A DNA stretch of 64,000 bases from Rhizophagus clarus (GCA_015698045.1 BLAL01000030.1:1178001-1242000); one strand, 5' to 3'. Shown: positions 1 through 13,482, counted from the first letter of the stretch. Numbers and translations are program-made. The notes: generated by a model not told the origin, from the letters alone.

Positions 1-119
1 ATTGTGAAGCAGGATTTATATATATACATTTTTGGGTGAAACAAATTTAAAGTTTTATTGTAATAGAAATGTAATAAAATGTAAAAAAAATTATAAAACA
101 TGAATATGTTGAGGTTTTG

Positions 120-2358
120 GGTATGAAAGAGAGATGTTATTTTGAGTATAAAAAAAATGTAGATTTTCATGTTCCAAAATTTTGCGAATAGCTAATGTTT
201 TATTTTAAAATTTCCCACCATTCTTGAGAGTTTTCTTAAAAAAATAATAGACATGATCATGATTTTTTTTTTAACAGCGCTGCATAAAAAAGAATTTAAT
301 CCCCACCTTTTATGGATAAGCATAAATTCTCAAACATGTGACACTAAAACATGAATGTAAGGGGTTACATCTGAAGAATGGTAAAGTCCTTGTTCTAAGA
401 TAGTATTAGTTTTAGGATCTACTACAGTTTTTTTTAAAAATAATTCGTACCATGCTTTTGCTTTTAAATAAAAGTATTGTGAATCTGTTTTTTTTTCTCC
501 TAATAGATCATATAACTCAGCAAATCCATCCCATAAACTTTTAATTAATGCAGCACATTCTGGATCAAAAAGTTTTGTTAAATTAAAATTTCGAAAGACA
601 CAAAGCTTATCATCACCCATTAAAGAGGTATAATTCCAATTATCAGTACCATGAATTTTCCAAAATTCAAACCATATTTTTAGATTTTCCATCTCCTTGA
701 TTATAATGTTTCAAGTTATATCATTAAATAATCCTTCATTTTTAATTTTTTGTAAAACCAATTCCCATAAGCGATCAGTAATACGTAACATGATATGAAG
801 CTTATCTGGAATATGATTTTTAAGTAAAATCATGTTAAAAAGTGAAGATAATTTATGACCTAGATATGCTGTTGGATTTTCACTTAAAACACTCATTGAT
901 TTACTAATCACCCAGTCACTTTTCCCATTTTCACGTTAGTTTTTGGTTATTTCACATTACAGACAAAAATGGTTGGAATTTGCAGTATTAAAACCCAAAC
1001 AGATAGAAAGAAATTTCCAGTCAGAGCTAAAAAAAAGCTCAAACCTCCAAAAAATATCGTTGATACCATTTCTGTATTACTCAACTCTTGTAATTCTTGA
1101 ATAAGAGCAGTTGTTGCCACTTTTAAAGTTGAATAATTCTCAGTCCCTAAGAATAAAACAATTGTATAGTGATAATCGGACTTAAAAAGATTTATTGAAT
1201 CATCTAATAGTGCCACAGTAATCATAACATGCTTCATCTTTCATCCAACATTTCTCTCATCACCAGATATTCGAAAATGAATAACTGGTATTTCAGGATC
1301 TAATTTTCCTTCATTAATATATGATGGTACAATATATTTAAGAATTTTTTTAATACTTCAATAAGCTTCCTTTCCAGTTGCATTAACAACTTGTTTAATA
1401 ATTATTGGATCTATTATATCAGGTTTTTCTGACAGATCTTCTTGTATGATTGCAGAATTTAAGTCAATAAAATTAACGAGTATTAATTTTTCCATGTATG
1501 TATTAATTTCTTATCATGTTTGAGAAATAGCATATTCTCGCGGTAATGTTGATTCTATAGCTGCGAGATGACGATATGCATCACGAAGTATATTTTCTAC
1601 ATCTTGTACATATGTCATTGAATGTAATTTTTGTTTTTTTTTAACATCATCATCTTTTCCAAATGATACATGATATTCTTTATTTTCAATAGTAAAATTC
1701 AAAGCCTTTAAAACTACACAATCTTTGGGATTGTAAAAGTCTTTAATTGAATCCTCAAAATGTATTTGTTCTTTTTTTGCAAGACCTTTGATACGCTTAA
1801 TTTGTGTAGTTTTACTTGATTCTTCGTTAGATTTCAATTTATGCAGTCTACCTTTGCGATTTCTATCAATACATTTCAATTGAAACCTAAAGAGATGAAT
1901 CCCAGAAACAGCAGTTTTTTTATTTGGAGTTATAATTTAACAAAAATGATGTGTATGTTAAAGTATCTTTATTTATGATTTCATTTTAAGATAACGAATA
2001 TATAATAACTTACTTTATGTAGTTCAACTGAAGCATCAAACGGTGATTAAACTGATACAACTTAATATTGTAAATTAATTCCGAAACAAATTAAATATTG
2101 CATCTCTCCTTCTATATAATATATAGAGTATTGAATAGTTCGACTGTTACTAAACTGACCCCAAGTAATTTTAATAATATAGTAATTAGACACAGGAAAA
2201 TAATTAGGTGCTTCAGTATATCTTAATTGTGTGGCTAATGGGTAGATACCTTCTTGAACGATAACATAAGTAAATTTTCGGTCATTGTAATATATTATTT
2301 CAGGCAAAATAGGGTAATTTTCATGTTTACAAGATCTTTGCTGCTTAGAGTTCAACAT
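120..2358 (-). pseudogene. Decayed transposon-like multicopy protein gene (Rhizophagus-type)
   Basis: The minus strand holds a series of reading-frame pieces, read in order from 2358 down to about 120, that together resemble one long protein of a multicopy family I recall from Rhizophagus genomes and regard as transposon-derived. Recognisable pieces are the HFRISGDERNVG segment (about 1250-1290), HVMITVALLDDS (about 1190-1235), HIMLRITDRLWELV (about 760-800), the segment with SLMGDDKL and KKTDSQ (about 460-640), DVTPYIHVLVSHV (about 330-365) and a continuation EFMLIHKRWGLNSF below 330. The frame is broken by frameshifts and several TGA stops, for example directly after RNVG, where the family normally has Arg. 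No catalytic triad is visible to me, so the element class is not assigned. It cannot make a full-length product. Confidence 0.6.
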
Positions 2359-2929
2359 TGAAGTAACATAACAACTAACAAAATCTTTTTATGTGTTAAA
2401 AAAATAAGTTTGTACAGCAGATATACAATTCTAAATTAAATTAAAAAGATCTACCAATTAACTTACGATTAAAAGCGAATTAAAAGTGAATTAAAAGTGA
2501 ATTAAAAGCAGATTAATATTTAATTATGCAAAATTATAACACAAATTGTATTGCCATTGAAAATTTTTTCCAAAAATCACAATTGTATAGAATTAAATAT
2601 TACATTACATTCAGTAATTTAAAAAATTATTAAAATTATTATACATACAAAGCGTATATTATCCATAAAAATCATTAATGCAGCCCATTAATTTCATACG
2701 CGCTTTATATTACAAGAATAGCACTATTAAGAAAAACGCTGAAATTTGCAAAGAATTAAGAGTATGTACGCTGCGCGTATCTAATTTACATACATCACTG
2801 ATTATAAGGAATAAAAGAACAATTTATCATTAATTGATAATATAGTTATATTTGCGAAATATATTTAAATACCCATTCTAAAACTTTCTTACCATTCTAA
2901 CAACATTTTTATTAAAAAAAAATGGCAAA

Positions 2930-3800
2930 TAATTAAGTAATCCAAGTACTAAATCCACATAAACCAGTTGCAGAGTGGCCTGATGATATTGTGTTAATAT
3001 TGATCAAACAAAGGCGAAGACACCATCAGCTGTTCGAAGATAATACTCATCATTCAGACTTTTAAACTCGAATTGCTAATTATATCTATCATTACCATTA
3101 TTATAAAATATCGGCTAGACAGTGCCAAGTGAAATAGTACTCTTTAAAACGTGGCTACAAAAATTTAAAAAGGCTACTAAGCAGAGATCTGGATGCAGAT
3201 GAATACAAATTAAGAAGTTTAAATTGGCACAATCATAAATTTTATGATGAACTAAGTAATGAATTTTGGCTTCGAAGTGGTGACTATATTCATATTTAAT
3301 TAAATTTTTATAAAACTAGTTATTCATTTATTTTAGATTGTTTTAGGTATGCTTATAAAAGATATAGAAGAAATAGGCGTAGTAGACAGAGAGGTAGATC
3401 TTGATCTTATCATCATAGACGAGATAGTTCTTGTTCTATTTCAAGGAATCATTGTAGACGATCACATTTTCATTCTCAATCTCATTTATGAGATTATCAT
3501 AAATAACGATCACATTCTCACTCTCATTCTTATTTGAGAGATTATTGTAGACGATATCACTCTCGTTCAAGAAATAATCGTTAAATTTATTTTTTTTTAT
3601 TAATTATTATTTTTATCTTATTTTTCTTTTTTTTGTTGCAAGATTTCACACATATAAAATAATTCTATTATAATAAAAATTATATTGTATATAATATATT
3701 TTATCAAACTTAATTTTTAAATTTCGTGATAATTGATAATGTTCATCCTGAGGCACGGGACATTAACCATTTTTTTGGGATGCAAATTGGTACTGACGTT
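2930..3800 (+). pseudogene. Decayed SANT/Myb-like DNA-binding gene with RS-rich tail
   Basis: Reading the plus strand from about 2950 gives KPVAEWPDDIVLILIKQRR, then, after a stop, ARQCQVK and, after another stop, YSLKRGYKNLKRLLSRDLDA and FYDELSNEFWLRSGDYIHI. This is the layout of a short SANT/Myb-like DNA-binding domain. A likely intron (acceptor near 3335-3340) separates it from a stretch rich in Arg, Ser and His with interspersed stops (3345-3590), like an SR-type tail. A further piece, NVHPEARDINHFFGMQIG, lies at about 3740-3795 and may be the end of the same gene. Multiple stop codons in the best frame show that it is dead. The family assignment rests on motif order only. Confidence 0.45.
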
Positions 3801-5265
3801 CATGTTGCACATCCTGAGAGCCATTTTCAAAAAAAAAAATAATTGCGAAACAAGTACCAAATTAGTAATAAAAAAGTAAAGATATTAAAATATGATGCTT
3901 TATTTATTCGCTCAAATAAAATTGAAACAAAAATTAGTTAAAAGAAATTTAAATTTATTTATTTTCTATATTTTTACCATCTATTAATTTCATTATCTAA
4001 TTTTTTTCCTACGTCTATTATTTGTTTTAATTTTTGTTGATATAAATCAACAGCAAGTGATTTTTGTCATTTTAGATGTGAAATTTCTAAAATAAATGTT
4101 AGTAATAATAAATTAAGAATAAAATTAAATAATTTATTGAAATTTATACCTTTATTTTTATTTTCAACTATTTTGTCGATCTAAACTAATTTTTTGAATT
4201 AAAAACCAGATATACAACCGAATACAATAATTCATAACAAAGCCTTTATAAAAAAACCCTCCAAAATAAATAAAAATAAAAACAATATATAAGAAAGAAA
4301 AATTATAAAAAATTATCTATCTAAAAAAAATCTGAAAAACTACAGGCAGACCAAGTAACCACTCTAGGCGGTTTGAGTGTCCACTCACCTTTTTCTTTTT
4401 GAAAAGGATTTATCTTTTCGCTTCTGTAATTTATTTTCACTTCTTTTATGAACCATTTTGATAAAATAACAAGAGTTTTTTTTTTTTCACAAGAAATATT
4501 TTATTTTTTACACAAAAAATAAAGGATTACATCCTAAATCCTAATATAACACTCAACATATACGCCACTTCTTTTTTTATAATAATACCACTCACCAAAG
4601 GTATAAGTCTAGCAAAAAACCACCACTGTATTACAATAGTGTCAAATGACTGATCGTCATTATAATTGGTCTGCAAAATTTAGGGTTATCCCAAAAAATT
4701 AGGGTTAAAGTATAGATCAGCACATATGAATAGTTTTATTAACATTTTTATTTATAGCAATGTACATATTATAATATTATATAAAATTTAATCTAATATC
4801 TATCTATCTATATATTATTATCACTTGTTATTATTTATATTAATCTATTTACCATTTATTCACAACCATCATCTACACAATCATGCATCCTAAAAAAATC
4901 CTAAATTCACATCATATGAGAGTCAAAGGACAACCTAAAAAAAAATAAAAAATGAATTCATAAATTAATAATTTGTGAAAATAAAAAATTAAAATCAATA
5001 AAAAATACACCATAAATCTGTATATCCAAAAATTTTAAAGAACAAACTGCTAAAAAAAGAAAAAATAGAGAAATGGTAGAAACGTTTCTAATTAACTAAA
5101 AGTAAAAATAATCAGTTTCACAATAAGTGAAACTTATCATTTTCATTTTCACGTTCGCTTGAAACCTATAATATATTTTTAATTAGAAATATTTAAAAAA
5201 ATATATTAAGTTTGCAACACAACTTTTGTGAAACTCACTATTTAAATTTCAAAAATTCAGTTATT
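3801..5265. other. AT-rich intergenic sequence, no gene seen
   Basis: No open frame of credible length or splice-consistent series of exons is visible. The stretch is low-complexity A/T with scattered short GC-richer patches, such as 4345-4400, that look like remnants of repeats. Confidence 0.5.
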
Positions 5266-5480
5266 AAGAAAAGTTCGAGTAAACTTTTCTTAGATCATAT
5301 GAATTGTATGTAATATTATTTTAAGAAAAGTTCAAGTGAACTTTTCTTGGATTACATGAATTGTATGTTATATTATTTTAAGAAAAGTTTAAGCAAACTT
5401 TTCTTAGATTACATGAATTATATGTTATATTATTTTAAGAAAAGTTTGAGCGAACTTTTCTTAGATCACATGAATTGTAT
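5266..5480. repeat. Four tandem 57-bp repeats, each with a 10-bp palindrome
   Basis: Copies begin at 5266, 5323, 5380 and 5437; the last is truncated at 5480. Each starts with AAGAAAAGTT, then a 6-nt loop, then AACTTTTCTT, so every unit can form a hairpin with perfect 10-bp arms. Differences between units are mostly single-base transitions in the loop and spacer. A degenerate half-copy of the palindrome sits near 7130, beyond the next array. Confidence 0.85.
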
Positions 5481-6103
5481 TAAAGTGAACTGAAAGACAT
5501 GCCTAAAAAAAGACAACAAATGAATTATTAGAAATAGTTTGTTAAAAAAAACAAGTATTTTTAAAAAAAGTCAGGTCTATACCTATTACATGTCAAGAAC
5601 CTTCTTAATAAAACAACCTGTCATTATTCTGAAGTCTGGAAACAAATAGAAATACCTAAAAAGAAGAGAAAATGAACATTAGAAATCATTTGTTAAGTAA
5701 ATAAATTTAAAAGAAAAAAAAAATATTACAACAACTTACCTAAAGGTTATGCAAAGAACTGAAGTTGTTCATCTATAAAAAAAAAGAAGTAAAAGTGAAT
5801 GTTAAAAATTGTTCATTAAATAAAAAATATATATATATAATATTAACTTTGACTACTATCATCAAAGAGCCAAAAAGCCGCATAAAAAAAGAAGGAACAG
5901 AAAAGGAGACAAAAGAAAAAGAAAGCCAGAAATGAAATAAAAGGAAGTAGCAAAAGAGGTGAAGAAAAGAAAGACAAAAGGAAAGGAAAAAATGAAGGTT
6001 AAAAGGTTAAAAAAAATTGTAATTTAATTTGATGATCATTGATTATTATGATCAATCTATTTTTACAGTTTTCTAAACTGTAATTTTTTTTTATTTTTTT
6101 TTT

Positions 6104-7100
6104 AGATTGCCAGACTCCCAGACTTAGAATGTAAGTTGGAAGAGGTAGGGAAATTTTTTTTAATATTAAAGAAATGTTACTAATATTTCTTTATTTTTTT
6201 TAGGTTGCCGGCCTTCTTAGACGATCCAGACTTGAGAAATATAAGTTAAAAAGGGCAAGGATTTTTTTTTAATATTAAAAAAATGTTACTAATTTCTTTA
6301 TTTTTTTTAGGTTGCCAAACTTTTTGGATGAACCAGACTTGAGAATGTAAGTTAAAAAGAGTGGAAGATTTTTTTTTAATATTAAAGAAATGTTACTAAC
6401 ATTTCTTTTTTTATTTTTTTTAGGTTACCGGCCTTCTTGGACAAACTGAACTTAGAAATGTAAGTTAAGGGGTTTTTTTTTAATATTAAAGAAACATTAC
6501 TAACATTTTTTTCTTTATTTTTTTTAGATTGCCAGACTTTTTGGACAAATCAGACTTGAGAATGTAAGTTAAAAAGGGTGAGAGATTTTTTTTAATATTA
6601 GAGAAATGTTACTAATGTTACTTTCTTTATTTTTTTTAGGTTGTCAGACTTCTTGGATGAACCAGACTTGAGATTGTAAGTTAAAAAGGGCAGATTATTT
6701 TTTTTTTAATATTAAAGAAATGTTACTAACATTTCTTTCTTTATTTTTTTTAGATTACCAGTCTTCTTGAACAAACTGGACTTGAAAATGTAAGTTAGAA
6801 ATGGTGGGAAATTTTCTTTTTAATATTAAAGAAACATTACTAATGTTTTTTTCTTTATTTTTTTTTAGGTTGCCGGCCTTCTTAGATAAACTGGACTTGG
6901 GAATATAAGTTAGAAAGGGTGGAAGATTTTTTTTTAATATTAAAGAAATGTTACTAACATTTCTTTCTTTATTTTTTTCAGATTGCCAGACTTCTTGGAC
7001 AAACTAGACTTGAAATGTAAGGTGGGAGGAAGGGATATTTTTTGAATATTAAAGAAACAGTTTTAACATTTCTTTATTTATTTTAGGTTGCAGTTTCCCT
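6104..7100 (+). repeat. Tandem array of about ten 98-115-bp units with exon-like cores
   Basis: Each unit carries a pyrimidine tract ending in AG, a conserved core beginning (A/G)TTGCCAGACTT, and then GTAAGT. The exon-like cores run 6106-6130, 6204-6240, 6311-6346, 6424-6459, 6528-6563, 6640-6675, 6754-6789, 6869-6904 and 6982-7016, with a diverged tenth acceptor before 7087. Six consecutive cores (third to eighth) are exactly 36 nt and, read in one phase, encode LPxFLxxxxLx peptides without stops. Donors are GT in most units but AT in the second and eighth. The spacers share the short motif AATATTAAAGAAA. Whether the array is transcribed and spliced cannot be told from the sequence; it could also be a minisatellite. 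Confidence 0.8.
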
Positions 7101-8184
7101 TATTCCTCTTGATCCTAACGTGATCACGATTAAGAAAAATTCAAGCAAACTTTCTAAAACTTGTATTATAAATGACTAACTTTTTTATTAATTTATTGTA
7201 ATAAAATATAAAATACATAATAAAATAAAAATATTAACAATAATAATTATACTTTTAAATACTTTATAAAAAATTTATAACTTGATAATACATTTAACAA
7301 ATAAAACAATAAAATTTTTATAACTTAATAATGCATTCAACAAATAAAACAATAAAATTTTTTAACTACGAATTAAAAATTTCTAAAAAAAAAATCTATA
7401 AAAAAAGTAAACTAAAAAATTTCTTAATATGTTATACAATATAAAATCTAATGTATTAAAATTTGTATCACATATCAGATACCTGATATGTGTAAGATAG
7501 AACTATGCCTGATATATATTAAATAACATATCAGTGACCAATAGTTTAAATATCAGGGTCTTGGTAATTAGTCATATTTTGAAATGTAATAAATCAGGTA
7601 CCCGATATGTAAAAATACCTGATATTTATCTGATTAGCCACTGATATATAAGTTCTTAATATGTACCTGATAGAATTGATTTTGACCAGTGTAATTTTAG
7701 AGCATGATTTCATCACTTTAGTTAAATGAAATTGTCTTTTTCTGCTTAAGTAAAGTTGTTCAGCAGATTGAATATACTTACAGTAAAAATTTTAGAATGA
7801 TTAATTTAATACTTGTAAAATATGATCAATTTTTATACTTTTAATTATTTATCATTTAAATAATTTAATTTTAAAGTATATTTTAAATCAACTTATTACC
7901 TTTAAAAAGTTATTCAGAAGGGTTAGCAATAATTTATATATTTTTTTTTTATTCTTTTATTAGAAATGAATACAATAGTTTCAGAACTTGTATTATCACA
8001 CTATATAACCTCTATAAAAAGACAATTAACAATTAAAAAATTATCATATACTATCTTTTGGTAAAGTAGTCAAGTATTAGTGATACCTTCTTTAATAGGA
8101 TACTATAATTCTTTGTTAAAATATGCAGCTGTACAAAAGATGGTCAAAAATCTTACTCAATTCTACTTAGTCTGGTCTAAACTG
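7101..8184. other. AT-rich sequence with scattered CTGATAT/ATATCAG motifs
   Basis: No gene is apparent. Between 7470 and 7670 the short palindrome-like motifs CTGATAT and ATATCAG recur many times in both orientations, separated by 10-30 nt, suggesting an old short-period repeat or foldback remnant. Confidence 0.4.
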
Positions 8185-8685
8185 ATCCTAATCTTTGTAA
8201 GACAGACTGCGGTCCTTATTCATTTATAGTGTAACAGGACCAAACCTAAGACTTGACCAAAAGATCATCAATCTGTCTTATAAAATTTATTTTTTTTTTA
8301 TACTATATTTTTTTTTTCTTCTTTATAGGAATGGTTTAAAGCCAATTCTGCCAGTCTTTCTTAAAGTTATTTTTTTTCCTCTATATTTTTTAATTTCATA
8401 ATTTATAATTTGAATTTTATATACACTCTACTTTTATTTAATCATTATTAAACCCTTTTTTTTACAAATAGCTGAAGACTCTGAAAATACTTTGATATGA
8501 TATTAAATTTACTAATAAAAATCTGTGTTGATCAGTCTTTTAAAGACTGTGATTTTAAAAAAGACTGTCAGTCTTGTTGGTCCATCACATGATCAATAAA
8601 TATCGCAGAAAACTACGTCCTATATAATTCAGTCTTTTTGCATAAAAGACCAGTCTGGACCATAATTTTTAGGATCACTGCCTAT
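8185..8685. mobile_element. Possible decayed small inverted-repeat element
   Basis: The right end reads, on the minus strand, CAGTGATCCTAAAAATTATG followed by GTCCAGACTGG, typical of a DNA-transposon terminus. The left side holds the related but diverged CTGATCCTAATC and CAGACTGCGGTCC. Inside, AGACTG and CAGTCT are repeated in both orientations. No clean target duplication was found, so boundaries and status are uncertain. Confidence 0.3.
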
Positions 8686-11469
8686 CTTTAAGCTATATTA
8701 TACATACTAATTCACTATAGTGCAGTTCTACTTAAGAGGGAATAACACATACTGTTACCTTTAGTTTATACAGAACCACCTTCATGATAAACCCCATTCT
8801 TTTAAAAATAACCAATAAATTTATATGTAACAAAAAAATAAACAAAAAGAAAAATTCAAACAAAACCTTTAGAGAGAACTAAAAAAAGACTACCCTATAC
8901 TTCTATAATAAAATAAGCTTAAAAATAGACAGGGCAAAACATAACAGTTACTATACTATATTACATAAAAAAAGGATTACGCTATTAATAAAATCCAGTA
9001 GAAAAAAATTAAAAGCTTCGATAATATTCAATTATTAAACTATATGAAGAGTTCTAGCAGATATTACAACTAGAATTTATTTCTTGAATATAGATAACAC
9101 ATTCTCTGTCTATTTCTTATACACTTTTTGAATAGTAAAGTACTTTTGTAGATGTTTCAGTCTTTAAACCTATTATTAGCACTGCTATTGTAACGTCTAT
9201 AAACAAAGAATCCTCAGTTTCTATCTGTTTTTTACCATTCTTATTTCTAAAATTTCCTTCTAGTGAATATCTTGATAAGTAGTATGTACACAAAAAACTG
9301 TTTATCATACTTTGTTTACCATTATTTTTTGGTTTTTCAAAATTATTTTGAAAAAAATTTTTTCTGAAAAAATGGGCGTAATGATCAGTAGAAAGAGTTT
9401 TCATAAATTCAGCAATAATTTATATTTTAATCTTTATAAATCTAAATATAATAATATTTATAGAAAATTGCATTTTTATAACAATACTAATTTCCAAATT
9501 TTAAAACTATTTTTAAAATAGCAATAGTATATTAATATTATATTAATATTAATTAAAATTAAAAATTCTGAAATTTTAATTACTTTTTTTTTTAATTCAA
9601 AAGTTGTATTATATTTATTGTAAAATATTTTTAAATTAAAATATTATATACAAATAATGTAATCCCTCTCAGCTCAGCTAAGTGTGACCCATGAATGAGA
9701 AAATAAAACAAACAATAAAAAACTGCTTCATTAAAACTATAAAATAAAATTAAAAAAATAAAAATAAAAATAAAAATAAAAAATAAAAATAAAATAAAAT
9801 AAAAATTAAAATTTAAAATGAAAAAATCAAAAATTAAAAATATAAAATAACTATTAATTAATCAACAACAATTCACCAAAATCCCCTAAAGGATTAACAT
9901 TAAAAAAAACTGACAATTTCCTATACAATGAGTAGCAACTGTCCAAATGAATTAATGCTCGCATTTAAGTAAAGGTGAGATAATTTTAATTACTAGTATA
10001 TCATTTTATATTATTAATTTATTAATATTTAGTAAATCAATTTTCACAATTTTTTTTTTACAATAATATAAAAAATTAATTTGCTATTACTATATATTTA
10101 TTATAATTAAATTTTTTATACTTAAATAAAATTATTTGTAATATTAAAATTTATTTGTATTTGATTTTTTTTTTTTTAGTTAAAATATATATATAACTTT
10201 ATTAAATTTGATCTGAAAATATATAGTATATTGAATAATTGTTATATTATCTTATCTAAAAGTATCACAGCTACAGTTGACAAGTATATATCATGATTTA
10301 TTATATTAGCTTATTCTTAGAAAAAGGGTAATAGAAAGTTTAATAATAAATTTAAAAAAAATAAAAGAAGTAAAAAATAAAAGAAATATACTAGAAAGAT
10401 AAACAATAAAAAAAATAGTTATGTAACTAAATCAAAAGATTCTTATGTGCTAAATTGATAAATCTATGCTATAAAATTATACAAATTATTCCAAAAGGTT
10501 CTTCAGTTCTGCAATTAAATGATTCACATCTGGAATTGTTTATGAGAATTCTTCTTATTAGTTAAATCAGAATTTGATACAGATTTACCCTTTTTGTTTT
10601 AGTTATAGAACCTACAGTTACCTGAAAATTAAAAATTAATAGTTTATCGATAGAAGGGCAGATATTGCCTGATGTTCTTACCAATATTGCCAAATCTGAC
10701 TGAGAGATGTCTCTTAAAGCCAAGTCTTAGAGGTGGAATAATAACATTATGAAAAATTAACATCATTCCAAAATTGTGAAAAACTTATATATTTTAAAGC
10801 TTGAACTTATGTTATGAAGTATCCAATTAACTTTTTTTATCTCAAAGCTTTTTTAACAATTTTAAAAGATTTCAAACTACAGTCAGTTAAAAACTTACTG
10901 GATATACAATTAGAAAATAACAAGGATTCTATCATATTGGCCAATATATCTGAAATAACAGCTTGAAATTTTCTCTTTATTTTCTTTCTGAAAGGTTTCA
11001 TAATATTGAAAACTATTTGATAAGAATACCTTCTAGTCTGATAGTTCGTTTACCTTTATTATATGCTTTTAGACACTTATGATTTGGTATCAAACACACT
11101 CTTATTAAGAGATATTTCTTATGCATCCTTATGTTGATTGATATGATCTTTTTCCAAAAACTTAAGTTTCTAAAAAAAGTATAATTATCTCATTTGGCTG
11201 ATATATCATAGACTATCAAATTCAATAGTTATACCTGTTCTTTTTCTGCAAGACAATAACCAGTAAGAATAAGGTTGGAATTTCCAAAATTATCTGTTAA
11301 ATATTCCTGTTTTCTTTTTTTATCTTAAGAGGTTATGTGATGCTTTAAAGGTTTAATATTGTCACTACTTTTTAAAGGAGATAACGATTGAGAAGAAATA
11401 TTACTAAAAATAACTACTTTTGATTTAGAACGTGTTTACTTAGATAACTGGCTTGATTTTTAAATCTAT
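8686..11469. other. AT-rich intergenic sequence, no supported gene
   Basis: Short open frames such as 9117-9404 (minus) have no recognisable motif and sit in composition like the surroundings. 9735-9830 is an A-rich simple repeat built on AAAAT units. The stretch 10480-11440 is slightly less AT-biased and may be a worn repeat, but no domain could be read from it. Confidence 0.4.
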
Positions 11470-13430
11470 AAATTATTTTAATATTTTATGTTTTATGTTT
11501 TATTAATATAACAAAATAAAATACATGAAGATTATAATAAAAATTCTTATAAGTAGATTAGCAGAATCAAATCAAAATGCAAGTATTAACTGTAACTAAT
11601 TATAGTAATGATAAGCGTGACTATAGAAACTGTCTTCTAACTGATAATCCAATTAATAATCATTACATTCTCTACAATCATCTGCTTATACAACAACTTT
11701 TGTGAAATCATCTAATAGTCTATGCTAAAGTACCTCACCTTATCTGAAGAGACTTTCATTGAGCAAACTCTGTCAGATTTTAAATCCCAATTTTTTATTA
11801 AGGAAGAAAACTGTAACAATCTATTGTCACTAATATTCCACACCATCAACAAACTGTTATTATTGAATGAAAGAATATGTAATAAAATAAAATTAGATAA
11901 GTTAAAAAAATGTAATTCTAATTAAAGAAAAATAAGATATGACTAAAGAATCAAGAGTCTTTAAGAACCTAATTCAAAAAGAAACCAATAAATAGGTCTA
12001 AAAACTAAAAATGTAAATATAAAACACAAAACAAAAAAGAAAAAAAAGAAAAAAAAAATAATTATTTTTAGTATAAAAAAATGGAAATGTAATTTTAAAT
12101 AATAATCTAAAAATAATATATAAAAGAATATAATTTGTTAATAAAAATTATTGTGAAAAGACCATCAACTTCTGACTTTTAGAATTTTCTCTAATTGTAA
12201 CAGCAAAGCCTGTGTACTATAGGGTGGACAGTTGCTCTTTTGATTCATTTATCTGTATCACTCAAAGATGGGAGTATAATCAGAAAATCTGCTTGTAAAT
12301 CTAAAAAAGGAAATGTGTATACAAATCCAAATATAACCAAACAAAAAATTCTATATGTATAGTCATGTAATAGGCTGATTATTTGAAAGAGATAAACCAA
12401 AAAGTATTTTCTTTCATAAAGCAAAAAAAAGAAAAATAAAAAATATAAATTATTTTAATATTTTATGTTTTATATTTTATAAACAATACAAGTCTGAATT
12501 TACAACTTCAACTAATAACTAGCAACCCACAAGTTCTAGACAGATTTGAATACCTAAAAAGTAAGTCAGAATATACGAGTACATAAAGAAAGCTATCTAT
12601 AACTAACTACAGAAATGAATCCAAGCATTATAGTATACCTCTTCTAACTGTTACTTAACAAATATATTCTTCATATCCTCAGAATAAATATCTATTCACA
12701 ATGCATAAGAATATCCATTACAGTACTTACTTTTCTCAAATCAATCAGACTTTGTTAGACTGAAATTCTAAGTTTCTTTAAAGAAGAAACATTGTAATAA
12801 CTTATTTTGCACGTCTCCTAGAAAAAATAACATAAAATCCAAAATAATTTATAAATCTAAAAAATACTAACTAAAAATAAAAAAAAAAGAGAGTAATAAT
12901 TAAAATCTAGAGAATAAAAAAAAAAAAAGTATAATTTCAATAAAACTAGACTAAGATATAAGAAAATGTAATCATTCAACATATTATAAACTCATAGTCT
13001 ATTACTAGACGTTAACAGAAATCTAAAATCAGCTTGACTTTTAGAAATACTTCTAGTTGCAAATGAAGCTTATATTCATATGAAAATTAACATCCTTTTT
13101 GGAATCAAGGAATCATCCATCTATACCTCTCAAGAAGGAAGTATGTCTAAAGAATTGTGATGTAATTTGAAGTAAAAGAAAAAAATCTATGTAACTTGTA
13201 ATACTCAACTCAGACAAAGTGAATTATTATTTCTTATAAAACTAGAATGAATCATCCTTGAGTATTACTGATAAATTAAACCTTCTTGGATATTAGCAGT
13301 ATATCTCTTTCATAAATAGATTTAAATAAAAGCCTCATAATTGGATCATGTGATAGGCTAATCATTCGTAAAGGATAAACTAAAAAGTGTTTTCTTTCAC
13401 AAAGCAAAAAAAAAATAAAAATATAAGTTA
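11470..13430. repeat. Tandem pair of about 977-bp dispersed repeats
   Basis: Two diverged copies start at 11470 and 12447 with AAATTATTTTAATATTTTAT. Matching internal landmarks include the ACTTTTAGAA segment (about 12176 and 13038), the conserved end around AATAGGCTGAT / GATAGGCTAAT (about 12369 and 13354), and the following AAAAGTATTTTCTTTCATAAAGC / AAAAGTGTTTTCTTTCACAAAGC blocks before an A-run. A third partial copy begins at about 15576. No coding capacity is evident, so the nature of the repeat is unknown. Confidence 0.6.
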
Positions 13431-13482
13431 TGAGTCAAAATCTTCCCTTATCTACTGGTTGAATATTATTTTAGTTATATTT

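Noticed and set aside
4680..4710. TTAGGGTT-like words suggesting telomere repeats
   Set aside because: Only two isolated words (in TTTAGGGTTATCCC and ATTAGGGTTAAAG); no tandem array.
9117..9521. Opposed short open frames (minus 9117-9404, plus 9312-9521)
   Set aside because: No motif, overlapping on opposite strands in AT-rich repeat DNA, no splice partners.
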